This document shows, piece after piece, positions 1 to 7,331 of a stretch of DNA of 64,000 nucleotides. Within the stretch, counting starts at the first letter, position 1, and every line of letters starts with the position of its first letter. Made by a program: the position numbers and the translations under genes. The notes beneath the pieces are model-generated. The model was given only the letters and a program-made list of their open reading frames with translations. It was not told the origin of the DNA and searched no databases. The stretch is from Acidobacteriota bacterium (GTDB lineage: Bacteria; Acidobacteriota; UBA6911): NCBI GenBank assembly GCA_031271905.1, contig JAISUT010000028.1:1-64000 (forward strand), in the 5' to 3' direction.

Positions 1-153
1 GACAAGAAGCAATGGGACGCCGACAAAGAGGCGACCCGGCAGGAAACCATGCGCAATCTGAAAGCGGAAGGCGTACCGGTTGAAGTTATCGCAAAAGTGA
101 TGAACCTGACGCCGGGCGAGGTGCGCAAGCTGGACAAGCAAAAAAAGCGCTGA
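1..153 (+). pseudogene. C-terminal tail of an Rpn/PD-(D/E)XK transposase-like protein, cut by the window edge
   Basis: The open frame enters from the left edge and ends with TGA at 151-153. Its 50 visible residues are charged and end in a helix-turn pattern (EGVPVEVIAKVMNLTPGEVRKL). This resembles the C-terminal tail of Rpn-family recombination-promoting nucleases and related PD-(D/E)XK transposase-like proteins. The catalytic domain would lie outside the window, so whether the gene is intact cannot be judged. The neighbouring fragments are clearly broken, which suggests a decayed mobile-element zone. The family call rests on the tail motif only. Confidence 0.5.
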
Positions 154-183
154 CGGCAGCAGACCACATCGCAAGCCGTCCAA

Positions 184-249
184 CCTCTGGAGCAGTGGGC
201 GGTGTTCTTCGGCTGCGCCGACCGGCCGGAGCACCGTGAGGCGGTGGAG
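184..249 (+). pseudogene. Possible second fragment of an Rpn-type protein
   Basis: In the same frame as the preceding tail, but after its stop codon, 22 codons read PLEQWAVFFGCADRPEHREA and so on. This resembles the interior 'LEQW..FF' stretch of Rpn-type nucleases. It has no start codon and runs into unrelated frame at about 250. It is most simply a remnant left by rearrangement between Rpn copies. The assignment rests on a short motif only. Confidence 0.25.
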
Positions 250-581
250 TCCCAAAATACAGCGGCGGTAACGTGCCTACAGACGTGGCGTGGTATTCCG
301 ACAACAGCGGAGACAGGAAGCATACGGTGGGGACGAAAAGCGCCAATGAGTTGGGATTGTACGATATGAGCGGGAACGTATCTGAATGGGTTGCGGACGT
401 GTATGGTGGCGACTATTTAGGATACCATCCCGATTTCGGTTGGATTCCGGGGCGGCGCGTGATTCGCGGCGGGAGCTATCACGACAGCGCAAGGAACGCG
501 CGAGTCTCTATTCGCAGCTACGAAGAGCCCGGCAATCGCCACTCCAATCTCGGCTTCCGCTTGGCCTGCAGTTCAAAGTAA
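240..581 (+). pseudogene. Truncated formylglycine-generating-enzyme (SUMF1/FGE-sulfatase) domain
   Basis: After an in-frame TGA at 237-239 the frame encodes about 113 residues with hallmarks of the C-terminal half of FGE/SUMF1-type domains: KYSGGN, VAWYSDNSG, GLYDMSGNVSEWV, RVIRGGSYHD and a final GFRLA. Full FGE-like domains are about 220-280 residues, so the N-terminal half is missing. A GTG at 273 could start a short product, but that would begin inside the domain. Intact relatives either oxidise a Cys to formylglycine or serve as lectin-like, variable, substrate-binding domains; this copy is probably non-functional. The same coding style (VREWV/GGSY motifs) is common beside mobile elements. 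Confidence 0.7.
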
Positions 582-597
582 GGCGAGGGCGCGGAGC

Positions 598-702
598 GCC
601 CAATGGTTGTTTTGAGCGAAGAGTTTTGACGCGAGGCGAAGCGAGGGACGAGCGGAGCCGACAGGCAAAACTGCGCTGATTAAACCAAGGAAACCATTGG
701 GC
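598..702. repeat. 105-bp inverted-repeat element ending in GCCCAATGGTT
   Basis: GCCCAATGGTT at 598-608 is exactly inverted at 692-702 (AACCATTGGGC). The element sits 16 bases after the stop of the FGE fragment. Its right end is where the minus-strand DUF4139-like reading frame loses family resemblance. That is compatible with a small inserted element or a strong convergent hairpin. No transposase is encoded inside. Confidence 0.5.
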
Positions 703-981
703 TTTCGCGCAGGCAGGGTCGCCAATGGTCAGAGACTTCAGCGCGTCACTCATATCTTCCGTCCGAAAAGGCAGATTCAAGCGCACCGACCCCTCCGCGC
801 CGCCCCGGTGTTCAAAGTAGGCCACCCCTGAAGAAAAGATTGCGAGCCGTCGCAGTTTCAGATCAGGATCCTGATATTCCATGAAAACACTCCCTTTCAT
901 GGCATCATAAATTTTCACGCCAAGCTGTTCTCTTAGTGCCTGACCTATTATGTTATGCACCATCATTATGATGGATTTCAA
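703..981 (-). pseudogene. N-terminal fragment of a DUF4139-type protein, truncated
   Basis: Reading leftwards, the region about 885-706 encodes LRRLAIFSSGVAYFEHRGG, then a stretch ending LPFRTEDMSDALKSLTIGD. This is the typical opening of DUF4139 proteins, where a 'hhFssGVGYFEH' strand is followed by 'FR...MNDVLKSL'. Family members are several hundred residues; here resemblance stops at the end of the inverted repeat at 702. The remaining open frame across 508-702 is out of character for the family. Upstream residues encoded by about 886-981 are not family-like, so the native start is also uncertain. I infer a gene disrupted by the element at 598-702. Confidence 0.5.
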
Positions 982-1310
982 TCATTATAATATGATCATA
1001 ATACATCAACACTTTATCGAACAGTTTGACAGTTGCTTCGTCGCTGTTTATTGTGATTGACAAATCGTCATATAGTCTTTTACAACAACAGTTACATCGG
1101 TATGTTCTAAGCATGGGACACCGCTTTCATGGGAATCTAAACGACAACTTTAGTTTTACCAAAATTAAAGGTATTCTGCAAGGGAAAACAACGCATGTTT
1201 CCCGCACGATTATCGGCGGCTGGAGCACCCTTCGAATAGATATAATTTTCGCCCCTCAGGACGATAAATAAATAGAACGACGTTTTAACCAAGGGTGAGG
1301 AGGATGAGTC
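960..1310 (+). promoter_or_regulatory. AT-rich upstream region of the lipoprotein gene with candidate promoters
   Basis: This 350-base stretch is far more AT-rich than its surroundings and I call no gene in it. It holds a perfect dyad CCATCAT-T-ATGATGG at 960-974 and the palindrome TATGATCATA just after it. A good sigma-70-like pair lies at 1026-1031 (TTGACA) and 1049-1054 (TATTGT) with a 17-base spacer. TATAAT at 1241-1246, about 65 bases before the ATG at 1311, lacks a clear -35. Any of these could drive the lipoprotein genes; none is proven. Confidence 0.35.
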
Positions 1311-2327
1311 ATGAAAGACAGCATCTGCTTCAGATTGCCGATGGCGTTGTCGGCGCTTGCCGCGTGCCTGCTCCTCGCAGGATGCGGGAACGCTCCTTCC
1401 AACGGTGGCGGTCTGCCGGAAGGCGACCAGGGCGAGGCGTTCTCCGCGAGCGCCGTGGCGCTTTCTTCCGACAGCATCAGGATCGACTGGACTGCTTCTC
1501 CGGGCGCGGAGGCCTACTGGGTCATGTATTCCGAAGAGGAGAACCCGGACGCCGGAGGTCTCCGCTTGGCGTACCCCGGTTCGGTTGCCGACAGGTCGTA
1601 TGTCCTGACGGGGCTGGAACCCGACACCGTCTACTATTTTCGGGTCTACCCCAACGACCAGTTGGCGGGCGAATATGCGGCGGCGAGCGCCCGGACTTTG
1701 GCGCAACCCGCGCCGGTGGGCAACGGCATGACGCTTTACAACAACTCCGTCTATGACGACGACCCGATAACGGCGTTCGCCGTCTTTGACGCCACAGGCT
1801 CCGTCGTGGGCGAGTACGCCGCCGGGGAGATCGGGGCGGGGAAGACGTTCGCCATCGCGGACGTGCCTAACGGGACGTACCGGGTCATGGTCGAGGACGC
1901 CTACGCCTCCGGCAAGTCGTTCGCCTCCACGCTGTTCGACGTGGACGAGGGCACGTGGCCGCTCGTCACCTACACGGGGGACGGCATCGTCGTCACAGGC
2001 GGCATCCCCGCCTCGGACATCCAGGGGATTTACGAGACGACCGCCGACCTCGGCGCGGGCGCCGCGGATTATGACGCATTCCTCGCCTCGAACGGGACTT
2101 ACTTCGTCGAACGTCCAGACGACGGGCGCGTGGTCGTCGAACTGGGCTCTTACTCCGTTGACGGCGACGCCGTCACCTTCTCCCCGACCGAGGTGTGGCG
2201 CGGGGGCTTGGACGGCGAGCGCGTCCAGGCTTCGCCCGACGACGCGCATGAGGGGGCTTATGACGCATCCCGCCAGGTGATGACGGCGCGCGGCGCGGCA
2301 TGGGGAAAGTTCCAGCAACCGCAGTAG
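1311..2327 (+). CDS. Fibronectin type III lipoprotein, copy 1
   Basis: The 338-residue product starts at ATG 1311 behind GAGGAGG. It has a lipoprotein signal with lipobox LAGC (Cys25), so it should be lipid-anchored. After a low-complexity linker, residues about 45-125 form a fibronectin type III-like domain (SIRIDWTASPGAEAYWVMY, later YVLTGLEPDTVYYFRVYP). A second beta-rich region (about 135-225) and a C-terminal module (about 225-335) with IPASDIQGIYETTADLGAG follow. The gene at 2660 is a paralogue of exactly the same length, so this is a tandem duplication. The function is unknown; adhesion or cell-envelope scaffolding is a guess from the domain type. Confidence 0.8.
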   Translation: MKDSICFRLPMALSALAACLLLAGCGNAPSNGGGLPEGDQGEAFSASAVALSSDSIRIDWTASPGAEAYWVMYSEEENPDAGGLRLAYPGSVADRSYVLTGLEPDTVYYFRVYPNDQLAGEYAAASARTLAQPAPVGNGMTLYNNSVYDDDPITAFAVFDATGSVVGEYAAGEIGAGKTFAIADVPNGTYRVMVEDAYASGKSFASTLFDVDEGTWPLVTYTGDGIVVTGGIPASDIQGIYETTADLGAGAADYDAFLASNGTYFVERPDDGRVVVELGSYSVDGDAVTFSPTEVWRGGLDGERVQASPDDAHEGAYDASRQVMTARGAAWGKFQQPQ

Positions 2328-2346
2328 CGGGTGAAAACTGCATCAA

Positions 2347-2380
2347 GGCGAGGCGGTCGCGCCCCTGCGGCCGCCTCGCC
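2347..2380 (+). terminator. Strong GC hairpin after lipoprotein copy 1
   Basis: GGCGAGGCGG at 2347-2356 pairs perfectly with CCGCCTCGCC at 2371-2380, only 20 bases after the stop of the first lipoprotein gene. No T-run follows, only a C-run, so it may be a processing or attenuation hairpin rather than a classical terminator. The rest of the 332-base gap (to 2659) holds an A-run near 2480 and the dyad GAACGTTC near 2518; I see no gene in it. Confidence 0.45.
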
Positions 2381-2659
2381 CCCCCGCACAGACATCTCCT
2401 TCAAAATTCCCAAGACGCCCTTCTTGCTTTGTCGTCGCCCCGCAATTTTTCCAGTCTTCCGTCATTTCCGCCTGCGAGAAAAAAAAAGAGGGGTCGGATA
2501 CAGGTATGTGACAGACGAACGTTCATGAAAGGTCGCGTAGGGCGGGACGGGGACGGAAAAGCGCGACGGCATCGAGGACGCGATGGCGGGGGCGGCGCGC
2601 CGCCTCTCCCCCGGAACACGGCGACGATTTGCGATTTGAAAACCTAAAAGGAGGTCGAC

Positions 2660-3676
2660 ATGAAAAACGGTATCGGTTTCAAAGGGTTGTTCATTTTGTC
2701 GGCGCTGGCCATGTGCCTGTTTCTCGTGGGATGCGGCGGCGGGTCTTCCGACGGCGGGTCTTCCAACACCGGGCCTTCGACCGGTGGGGGTTCTTCCAAA
2801 GACCAGCCGTTCACCGTGACCGCCACGGCGCTTTCCTCCAGCAGCATAAAGGTGTCGTGGACCGAGTCGCCGGGCACCGCATCCTACTGGGTTTTTTACT
2901 CCGACAAGGCGAACGCCACGGACATGGACACGCAGATGGTCTATAGCGGGTCGGCGACCGACCGGAGCTACACCATGACGGGGTTGAACCCCGGCACCAC
3001 CTATTATTTCCGGGTGTACCTGGACGGCAACATGGCGTTGTACTGGAGCACGAGCGCCACGACCCTCTCCGGCGCGGCGGCAGGGAACGGCATCGAGGTC
3101 TACAACTACTCCGTCTACCAGAACGACCCGATCACCAGCATCCGCGTGTACGACTCCACGGGCGCGAAGGTGGATGAATACGACGCGGGGCAGGTTGGCG
3201 ACGGGGAGGTGCGCGAGTTCGCCGACCTGCCCGCCGGGGCTTACCGGGTCGAGATAGAGGACGACTACGGTTACACGGGGACGTTCAAGTCCACTTCGTT
3301 CACGGTGGACGCGGACGCCTGGGTGCGGGTCACCTACACCGGGGACGGCGTCATCGTCACCGGCGGCATCCCCGCCTCGGACATCCAGGGGATTTACGAG
3401 ACGACCGCCGATTTCGGCGCGGGTACCGCGACTTACGACGTGCTCCTCGCCTCGAACGGCACCTACTTCGCCACCCGCCTGGACGACGGCGACGTAATCG
3501 TGGAGGTGGGCGCGTATTCCGTGAGCGGCGGCATCGTCTCCTTCACCCCGGACAAGGTGTGGAGCGACGCCGACGGCGAGCTGGCCGACGCCTCGTCCTC
3601 GGATGCGTACAAGGGGACGTACAACGCCTCGAACCAGGTGTTGACCGCCCGCAACGTGTCGTGGGAAAAGCTGTGA
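2660..3676 (+). CDS. Fibronectin type III lipoprotein, copy 2
   Basis: This is a 338-residue paralogue of the preceding gene, starting at ATG 2660 behind AAAAGGAGG. The lipobox is LVGC (Cys25), followed by a Gly/Ser-rich linker. The fibronectin III-like domain (about 45-125: SIKVSWTESPGTASYWVFY, YTMTGLNPGTTYYFRVYL) and the C-terminal module are conserved. The block encoding VTYTGDGVIVTGGIPASDIQ and the following ETTADFGAG is nearly identical to copy 1 at DNA level, while the linker and the 50 residues after the FN3 domain differ more. It is probably co-transcribed with or regulated like copy 1. Its stop codon lies directly against a dispersed repeat. The function is unknown. Confidence 0.8.
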   Translation: MKNGIGFKGLFILSALAMCLFLVGCGGGSSDGGSSNTGPSTGGGSSKDQPFTVTATALSSSSIKVSWTESPGTASYWVFYSDKANATDMDTQMVYSGSATDRSYTMTGLNPGTTYYFRVYLDGNMALYWSTSATTLSGAAAGNGIEVYNYSVYQNDPITSIRVYDSTGAKVDEYDAGQVGDGEVREFADLPAGAYRVEIEDDYGYTGTFKSTSFTVDADAWVRVTYTGDGVIVTGGIPASDIQGIYETTADFGAGTATYDVLLASNGTYFATRLDDGDVIVEVGAYSVSGGIVSFTPDKVWSDADGELADASSSDAYKGTYNASNQVLTARNVSWEKL

Positions 3677-3798
3677 AGGGCACCTCTAAAAGCTCGCAGA
3701 CAAGGCGTCGCCGCAAATCGAAAAGCGGAGTTTACCAAGGTAAATGAGCATTTTCGATCAAGGCGCAACGCAGCGTCCGGGGTTTTTAGAGGTTCCCT
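3677..3798. repeat. Dispersed gene-end repeat, long form (copy A)
   Basis: The ends are AGGGCACCTCTAAAA (from 3677) and TTTTTAGAGGTTCCCT (to 3798), an imperfect terminal inverted repeat. Inside, the family core is split by a central hairpin (ATCGAAAA at about 3717-3724 with TTTTCGAT at about 3751-3758, and GTTTACC with GGTAAA at the tip). The central segment is flanked by a direct CAAGGCG at 3701-3707 and 3759-3765. The element begins immediately after the stop of the second lipoprotein gene. Confidence 0.85.
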
Positions 3799-3932
3799 AA
3801 AAACCATTGGAAAGCTGTGGTAAGGTTAAGGGCGGTCGCGAACACGGCCGCCTTTCTTAATGCGTCATATGCGTCAGGAAAACCGCTGCGACGGGGCATG
3901 CCCGTTTCAGCGGGGGCGAGGGAGGAGTCTTC

Positions 3933-5456
3933 ATGGGAAAGCATACTTTTTGGCGTGCGCTGCTCGGCGTCGTCATGTTGGCGGCGGTCTCGACCGGTGC
4001 GGCGACGGTCGCCGCCAAGGACGCGGCGGGCGAGAGCCCCTTGGTTGACGACAACGGGAATGCCGCGCCTCAAACGGAACCGGCCCCGTTGCGGAACGTC
4101 TTTGACAAGGTCAAGACCCGGTTCAACAGCAAAGCCGGTCCGCTGGTCGATAAAGACGCCGACCTCGTCTTCGACGACGACGCCCGGAAGCTGATCGTCA
4201 AAAACGACCAAAAGCCGTTGGAGGTGGGCTATGGCGACATCCAGCGGGTGGTGTTCGACGTCAGCAGGCACATGCGCGGCGGCGGGCTGGGCGACTTCAT
4301 CGGCGCAGGCAGCGGCGTCGTAAACATAATGTTGCAACACGCCCTGCAGAATCGTGCGGTACAGGACTATTGGTGCTTCATCCAATACAAAAGCGCCGAC
4401 GGCTCCATCCAACCCTACATGCTGGAGATCGACAAAGCGTCATCCCAAGATGCGATAGGGAAGATGCAGGCGGTCTTGGGCGACAAAGTGGAAATTGCGG
4501 AGTTCGCCGAGCAGGCGGAGGCCATCGATCGAAAGACCCTGCCGGACGTCAAGTCGAAGCACAAGCTGCGCGTCGCCTCGACACATCCCCCGGTGCCGGC
4601 AATCCGGCCGGACAAGGCGCTGCTGGTCGTGGTCTGCCCTCGGTTGGCGGCGCGCAAAGGCGGCGGGATCCAGAACAAGCTCCATGCCAACGACCATGTG
4701 GTCGCCGTCAACACCATGGGCACTTACGGCTTCGCCTACCTCGACCCCGGCGAATACCTGCTGGCGACGGAGTCCCGGGGCGGCGCCAGCGGCTTTCGGA
4801 TGCGGCTCGAGGCGGGAGAGGATTACTACTTCCTCCAAAATGCCGTCAACGCCGCCACGACATCCTTGTCGAGGCAGACGAAGGAGTTGGTGATGTACGA
4901 GTTGAGCGGATCGTTCTTCGCCGACTGGCAGCGCAAGGCGGGGTCGGGTGACGACGAAACCGACGAGGATTCCGTGCAGGCCGCGTTCGGCACGGAAGGG
5001 GTGGACGCCAACGGGAACGTCGTCAGCGCCTCGGCGGGTTCCGCGAACCCATGCGGCGCCGTAGAAATCGATTTCTCCGTCAAAACCGACAAAGGGCAGC
5101 ATCCGATCGCCAAGTCCCAGCCGGGGAAGGCGATCGTGTATGTCTTGCGCAAACCCGGAATGACGGGGGCGCTGGTGCAGACCAAGCTGGCCATGGACGG
5201 CGCCTGGATGGGGGCGAACCAGCGCAACGGCTATTTCTTCTTCGCCGCAGAGCCGGGGGCGCATTCTTTCTGCTCGGTGGTCAAGGCTGGCAGCTCCATC
5301 CTCCAGATTGAGCTGGAGCCGGACAAGACCTATTACCTGGAGCAAAAAATCCAACTGAGCACAAAGGAGCCGACCGTCCTGACGCAACTTTCGGAGGGCG
5401 AAGGCTTGCGCTTGCTAGGTAAAAACCATTATAGCGTCATCGAGGAGAAGAAATGA
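3933..5456 (+). CDS. Secreted protein with two DUF2846-like modules
   Basis: The 507-residue product starts at ATG 3933 behind GGGAGGAG. An N-terminal signal peptide (hydrophobic about 8-26) predicts export. Two similar beta-sandwich-like modules are visible at about 225-330 (RPDKALLVVVCPR, MGTYGFAYLDPGEYLLAT) and about 396-490 (QPGKAIVYVLRKPG, NGYFFFAAEPGAHSFCSVV). They match the 'GKAxVYVxR ... G.Y.....PG.H' pattern of DUF2846. Residues about 50-220 are an unassigned domain. The stop overlaps the start of the PEGA gene by four bases (ATGA), so the two are translationally coupled. The biochemical role is unknown; an envelope or surface role fits the neighbours. Confidence 0.7.
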   Translation: MGKHTFWRALLGVVMLAAVSTGAATVAAKDAAGESPLVDDNGNAAPQTEPAPLRNVFDKVKTRFNSKAGPLVDKDADLVFDDDARKLIVKNDQKPLEVGYGDIQRVVFDVSRHMRGGGLGDFIGAGSGVVNIMLQHALQNRAVQDYWCFIQYKSADGSIQPYMLEIDKASSQDAIGKMQAVLGDKVEIAEFAEQAEAIDRKTLPDVKSKHKLRVASTHPPVPAIRPDKALLVVVCPRLAARKGGGIQNKLHANDHVVAVNTMGTYGFAYLDPGEYLLATESRGGASGFRMRLEAGEDYYFLQNAVNAATTSLSRQTKELVMYELSGSFFADWQRKAGSGDDETDEDSVQAAFGTEGVDANGNVVSASAGSANPCGAVEIDFSVKTDKGQHPIAKSQPGKAIVYVLRKPGMTGALVQTKLAMDGAWMGANQRNGYFFFAAEPGAHSFCSVVKAGSSILQIELEPDKTYYLEQKIQLSTKEPTVLTQLSEGEGLRLLGKNHYSVIEEKK

Positions 5457-6892
5457 CCATGAACGCATCCCCAAGAATCGTCCGTCTGGCATTGGCCGTC
5501 ATCCTCGCATCCCATCTGTGTTTCGGGCAGGCGGCGCAGACGTCCATCCCCGAAGGCACCAGGATCAAGGTTCGCCTGGAGCAGAGCCTGTCGGGCGATT
5601 CGGCGCAGGAGGGGCAGCATGTCCAGCTCTCGGTCGTGGACGAGGTCAAGGTCGGGGACACCGTTGTCATCGCCCAAGGCGCGAACGTGACCGGACAGGT
5701 GACCCTCGCCCAACCCAAGCGTCGCATGGGGCGCACCGGCAAGATCGACTTCTCCATCGAGCGGGTCACCGCCGTAGACCAGTCCTACATCCCCCTGCGC
5801 TACACGGCGAACAGGACGGAGGGGGGGAGCACGGCGATCTCGACCGGCGTGCTGACGGCCGGAATCGCCATCGTCTTCTTCCCCGCCGCGCCCATCGCCC
5901 TCCTGCGCCGGGGCAAGGAGGCCAGGATAGAGGCGGGGACGGTGTTCGACGTGTTCACCGACCAGGCGCACACGCTGTCCGTCCCGGCGGCGACCGCAGA
6001 CGTCGCCGGCGCGAGGTACGCAAAGCTCGATGTCGCATCCACCCCCGCCGGGGCGGATGTGGAGCTGGACGGCGACTTCGTCGGCAGCACGCCGCTGGAG
6101 CTGGAGCTGGAGGCGGGTGCGCACGAGGTCGTCGTCAAAAAGAAGGGGTTCCAGCCGTGGCGGCGGTCGCTGAAGACCAGCGGCGCCACCGTCCGCATCA
6201 GCGCCGACCTGGAGCCGGACTCCGCCGTGGCGGAGGACGCCCCCGTCGCGTCGCCCGCTCCGGCGGCTCCGGCGGCACCGAGCGCGGCTCCGGCGCCGCC
6301 GGGGCTAGACGGCACGCGGTGGACATATTCCGACTCCGAGGAAGAGTACGAGATCGAGTTCCTGCAGGGAGGGCGGCTCCGGGTGGGGCAAGCCGCCGAC
6401 ACCACCCCCGACGATGACACGTGGGAGGCGGGCGGGGACGCCGTGACCTTGTACCGGAACGGCCGCTACGTCACCCAAGACGGCAAGATCGGCGGAGACG
6501 GCGTGATTCGCGGCACCGCCGTCAACGAGCGCGGCGAGACCTGGTCGTTCGAGATGCGCCGGTCGGAAGGCGGAGAAGGCGTCGCCAGCGCGCATGCAGC
6601 GACCGTGTCCGCACCGCCGAGTCTAGGCGGCACGCGGTGGACATATTCCGACTCCGACGGCGAGTATGAGATCGAGTTTCTGCCGGACGGGAGGCTCCGG
6701 GTGCATCAGACCGCCGACACCACCCCCGACGATGACACGTGGGAGGCGGGCGGGGATGCCGTGACCTTGTACCGAAACGATCGTTATGCCACCTACAAGG
6801 GCGGTTTCGACGGAGACGGCGTGATTCGCGGCACCGCCGTCAACAAGAAGGGCAAGACCTGGTCGTTCGAGATGCGCCGGTCGGGGCGCTGA
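5453..6892 (+). CDS. Secreted PEGA-domain protein with duplicated C-terminal module
   Basis: The 479-residue product has a signal peptide (hydrophobic about 10-28). A beta-rich N-terminal region (about 33-175) includes a hydrophobic stretch at about 128-150. A PEGA domain follows at about 190-252 (KLDVASTPAGADVELDGDFV, GAHEVVVKKKGFQPW), then an Ala/Pro linker. Two 86-residue modules at 286-371 and 392-477 each start DGTRWTYSDS or GGTRWTYSDS and end WSFEMRRS. PEGA domains are generally envelope-associated beta modules. The start overlaps the upstream gene by four bases. The near-identity of the two C-terminal modules at DNA level points to a recent in-frame duplication. The function is unknown. 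Confidence 0.75.
   Translation: MTMNASPRIVRLALAVILASHLCFGQAAQTSIPEGTRIKVRLEQSLSGDSAQEGQHVQLSVVDEVKVGDTVVIAQGANVTGQVTLAQPKRRMGRTGKIDFSIERVTAVDQSYIPLRYTANRTEGGSTAISTGVLTAGIAIVFFPAAPIALLRRGKEARIEAGTVFDVFTDQAHTLSVPAATADVAGARYAKLDVASTPAGADVELDGDFVGSTPLELELEAGAHEVVVKKKGFQPWRRSLKTSGATVRISADLEPDSAVAEDAPVASPAPAAPAAPSAAPAPPGLDGTRWTYSDSEEEYEIEFLQGGRLRVGQAADTTPDDDTWEAGGDAVTLYRNGRYVTQDGKIGGDGVIRGTAVNERGETWSFEMRRSEGGEGVASAHAATVSAPPSLGGTRWTYSDSDGEYEIEFLPDGRLRVHQTADTTPDDDTWEAGGDAVTLYRNDRYATYKGGFDGDGVIRGTAVNKKGKTWSFEMRRSGR
6308..6883 (+). repeat. In-frame 258-bp tandem duplication inside the PEGA gene
   Basis: Unit 1 (6308-6565) and unit 2 (6626-6883) are both exactly 258 bp and share long identical stretches, for example ACCACCCCCGACGATGACAC and the run encoding WSFEMRRS. 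They are separated by a 60-bp linker encoding an Ala/Ser-rich spacer. Differences cluster in the first third and around the variable VTQDGKIGG / ATYKGGFDG segment. Confidence 0.85.
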
Positions 6893-6968
6893 TCCGAGAT
6901 GATGAAAAAATACTGAGAAGGCAACCTCGTCTTGGGAATCGGGGTTTTGGGGACGCAGCCTTTTAGAA

Positions 6969-7271
6969 TCAACGGCGGGCTTTTGTTCCTAAATTATTTT
7001 GGACAGGTGTGAGCGCGGGGGCAAAGACGATCTCTTGATAGTTCATGTCACGGATGGCGACATTCACTTCGTTGGTGTTGCCAGACGCGGCGACCGAAAC
7101 ATTCAGCTTGGCAGAGGGGTCGAGGTCGGGCGCGCCGTTGTCAAAAACGATGGCATTCAGCTTTTCGGCCATTTCGCAGGTGAGGAGGGATCGGCAGGTG
7201 TAGCCGTCCTTCACCAGCTTCTCTTCGTCCGCCAAGGCGGCATCGGCACCCCAGCGCAGATTGGGGTGCAC
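6969..7271 (-). pseudogene. Unrecognised short reading frame, possibly a gene remnant
   Basis: A 100-residue minus-strand frame begins at a GTG within a longer open stretch (upstream in-frame residues read HAPIFSGDVHPNLRW) and ends KARR. It has balanced composition (KLNVSVAASGNTNEVNVAIR) and lower GC than the neighbouring genes, so it looks like former coding DNA, but I recognise no family. There is no ribosome-binding site before the GTG. It lies between the PEGA gene and the end of the capA-like gene in a zone of broken genes. The 6893-6968 stretch to its left holds nothing I can name. Confidence 0.3.
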
Positions 7272-7331
7272 ATCGCCACTGAATATAGGCGCATGCCTCG
7301 GTGTGCGGCGTCCGGCAGCCGTTTTTACTGT

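Noticed and set aside
1026-1271. An 81-residue open frame in the AT-rich region before the lipoprotein genes
   Set aside because: No ribosome-binding site, no family resemblance, and its beginning coincides with a good promoter match; more likely non-coding.
1137-2318. A 393-codon minus-strand open frame across lipoprotein copy 1
   Set aside because: Composition is Arg/Val/Gly-rich noise typical of antisense frames in GC-rich genes; the plus strand has a lipobox, FN3 motifs and a paralogue.
6910-6965. A possible further copy of the gene-end repeat (AACCTCGTCTTGGGAATC...)
   Set aside because: Only short disconnected matches to the consensus; neither inverted end is present.
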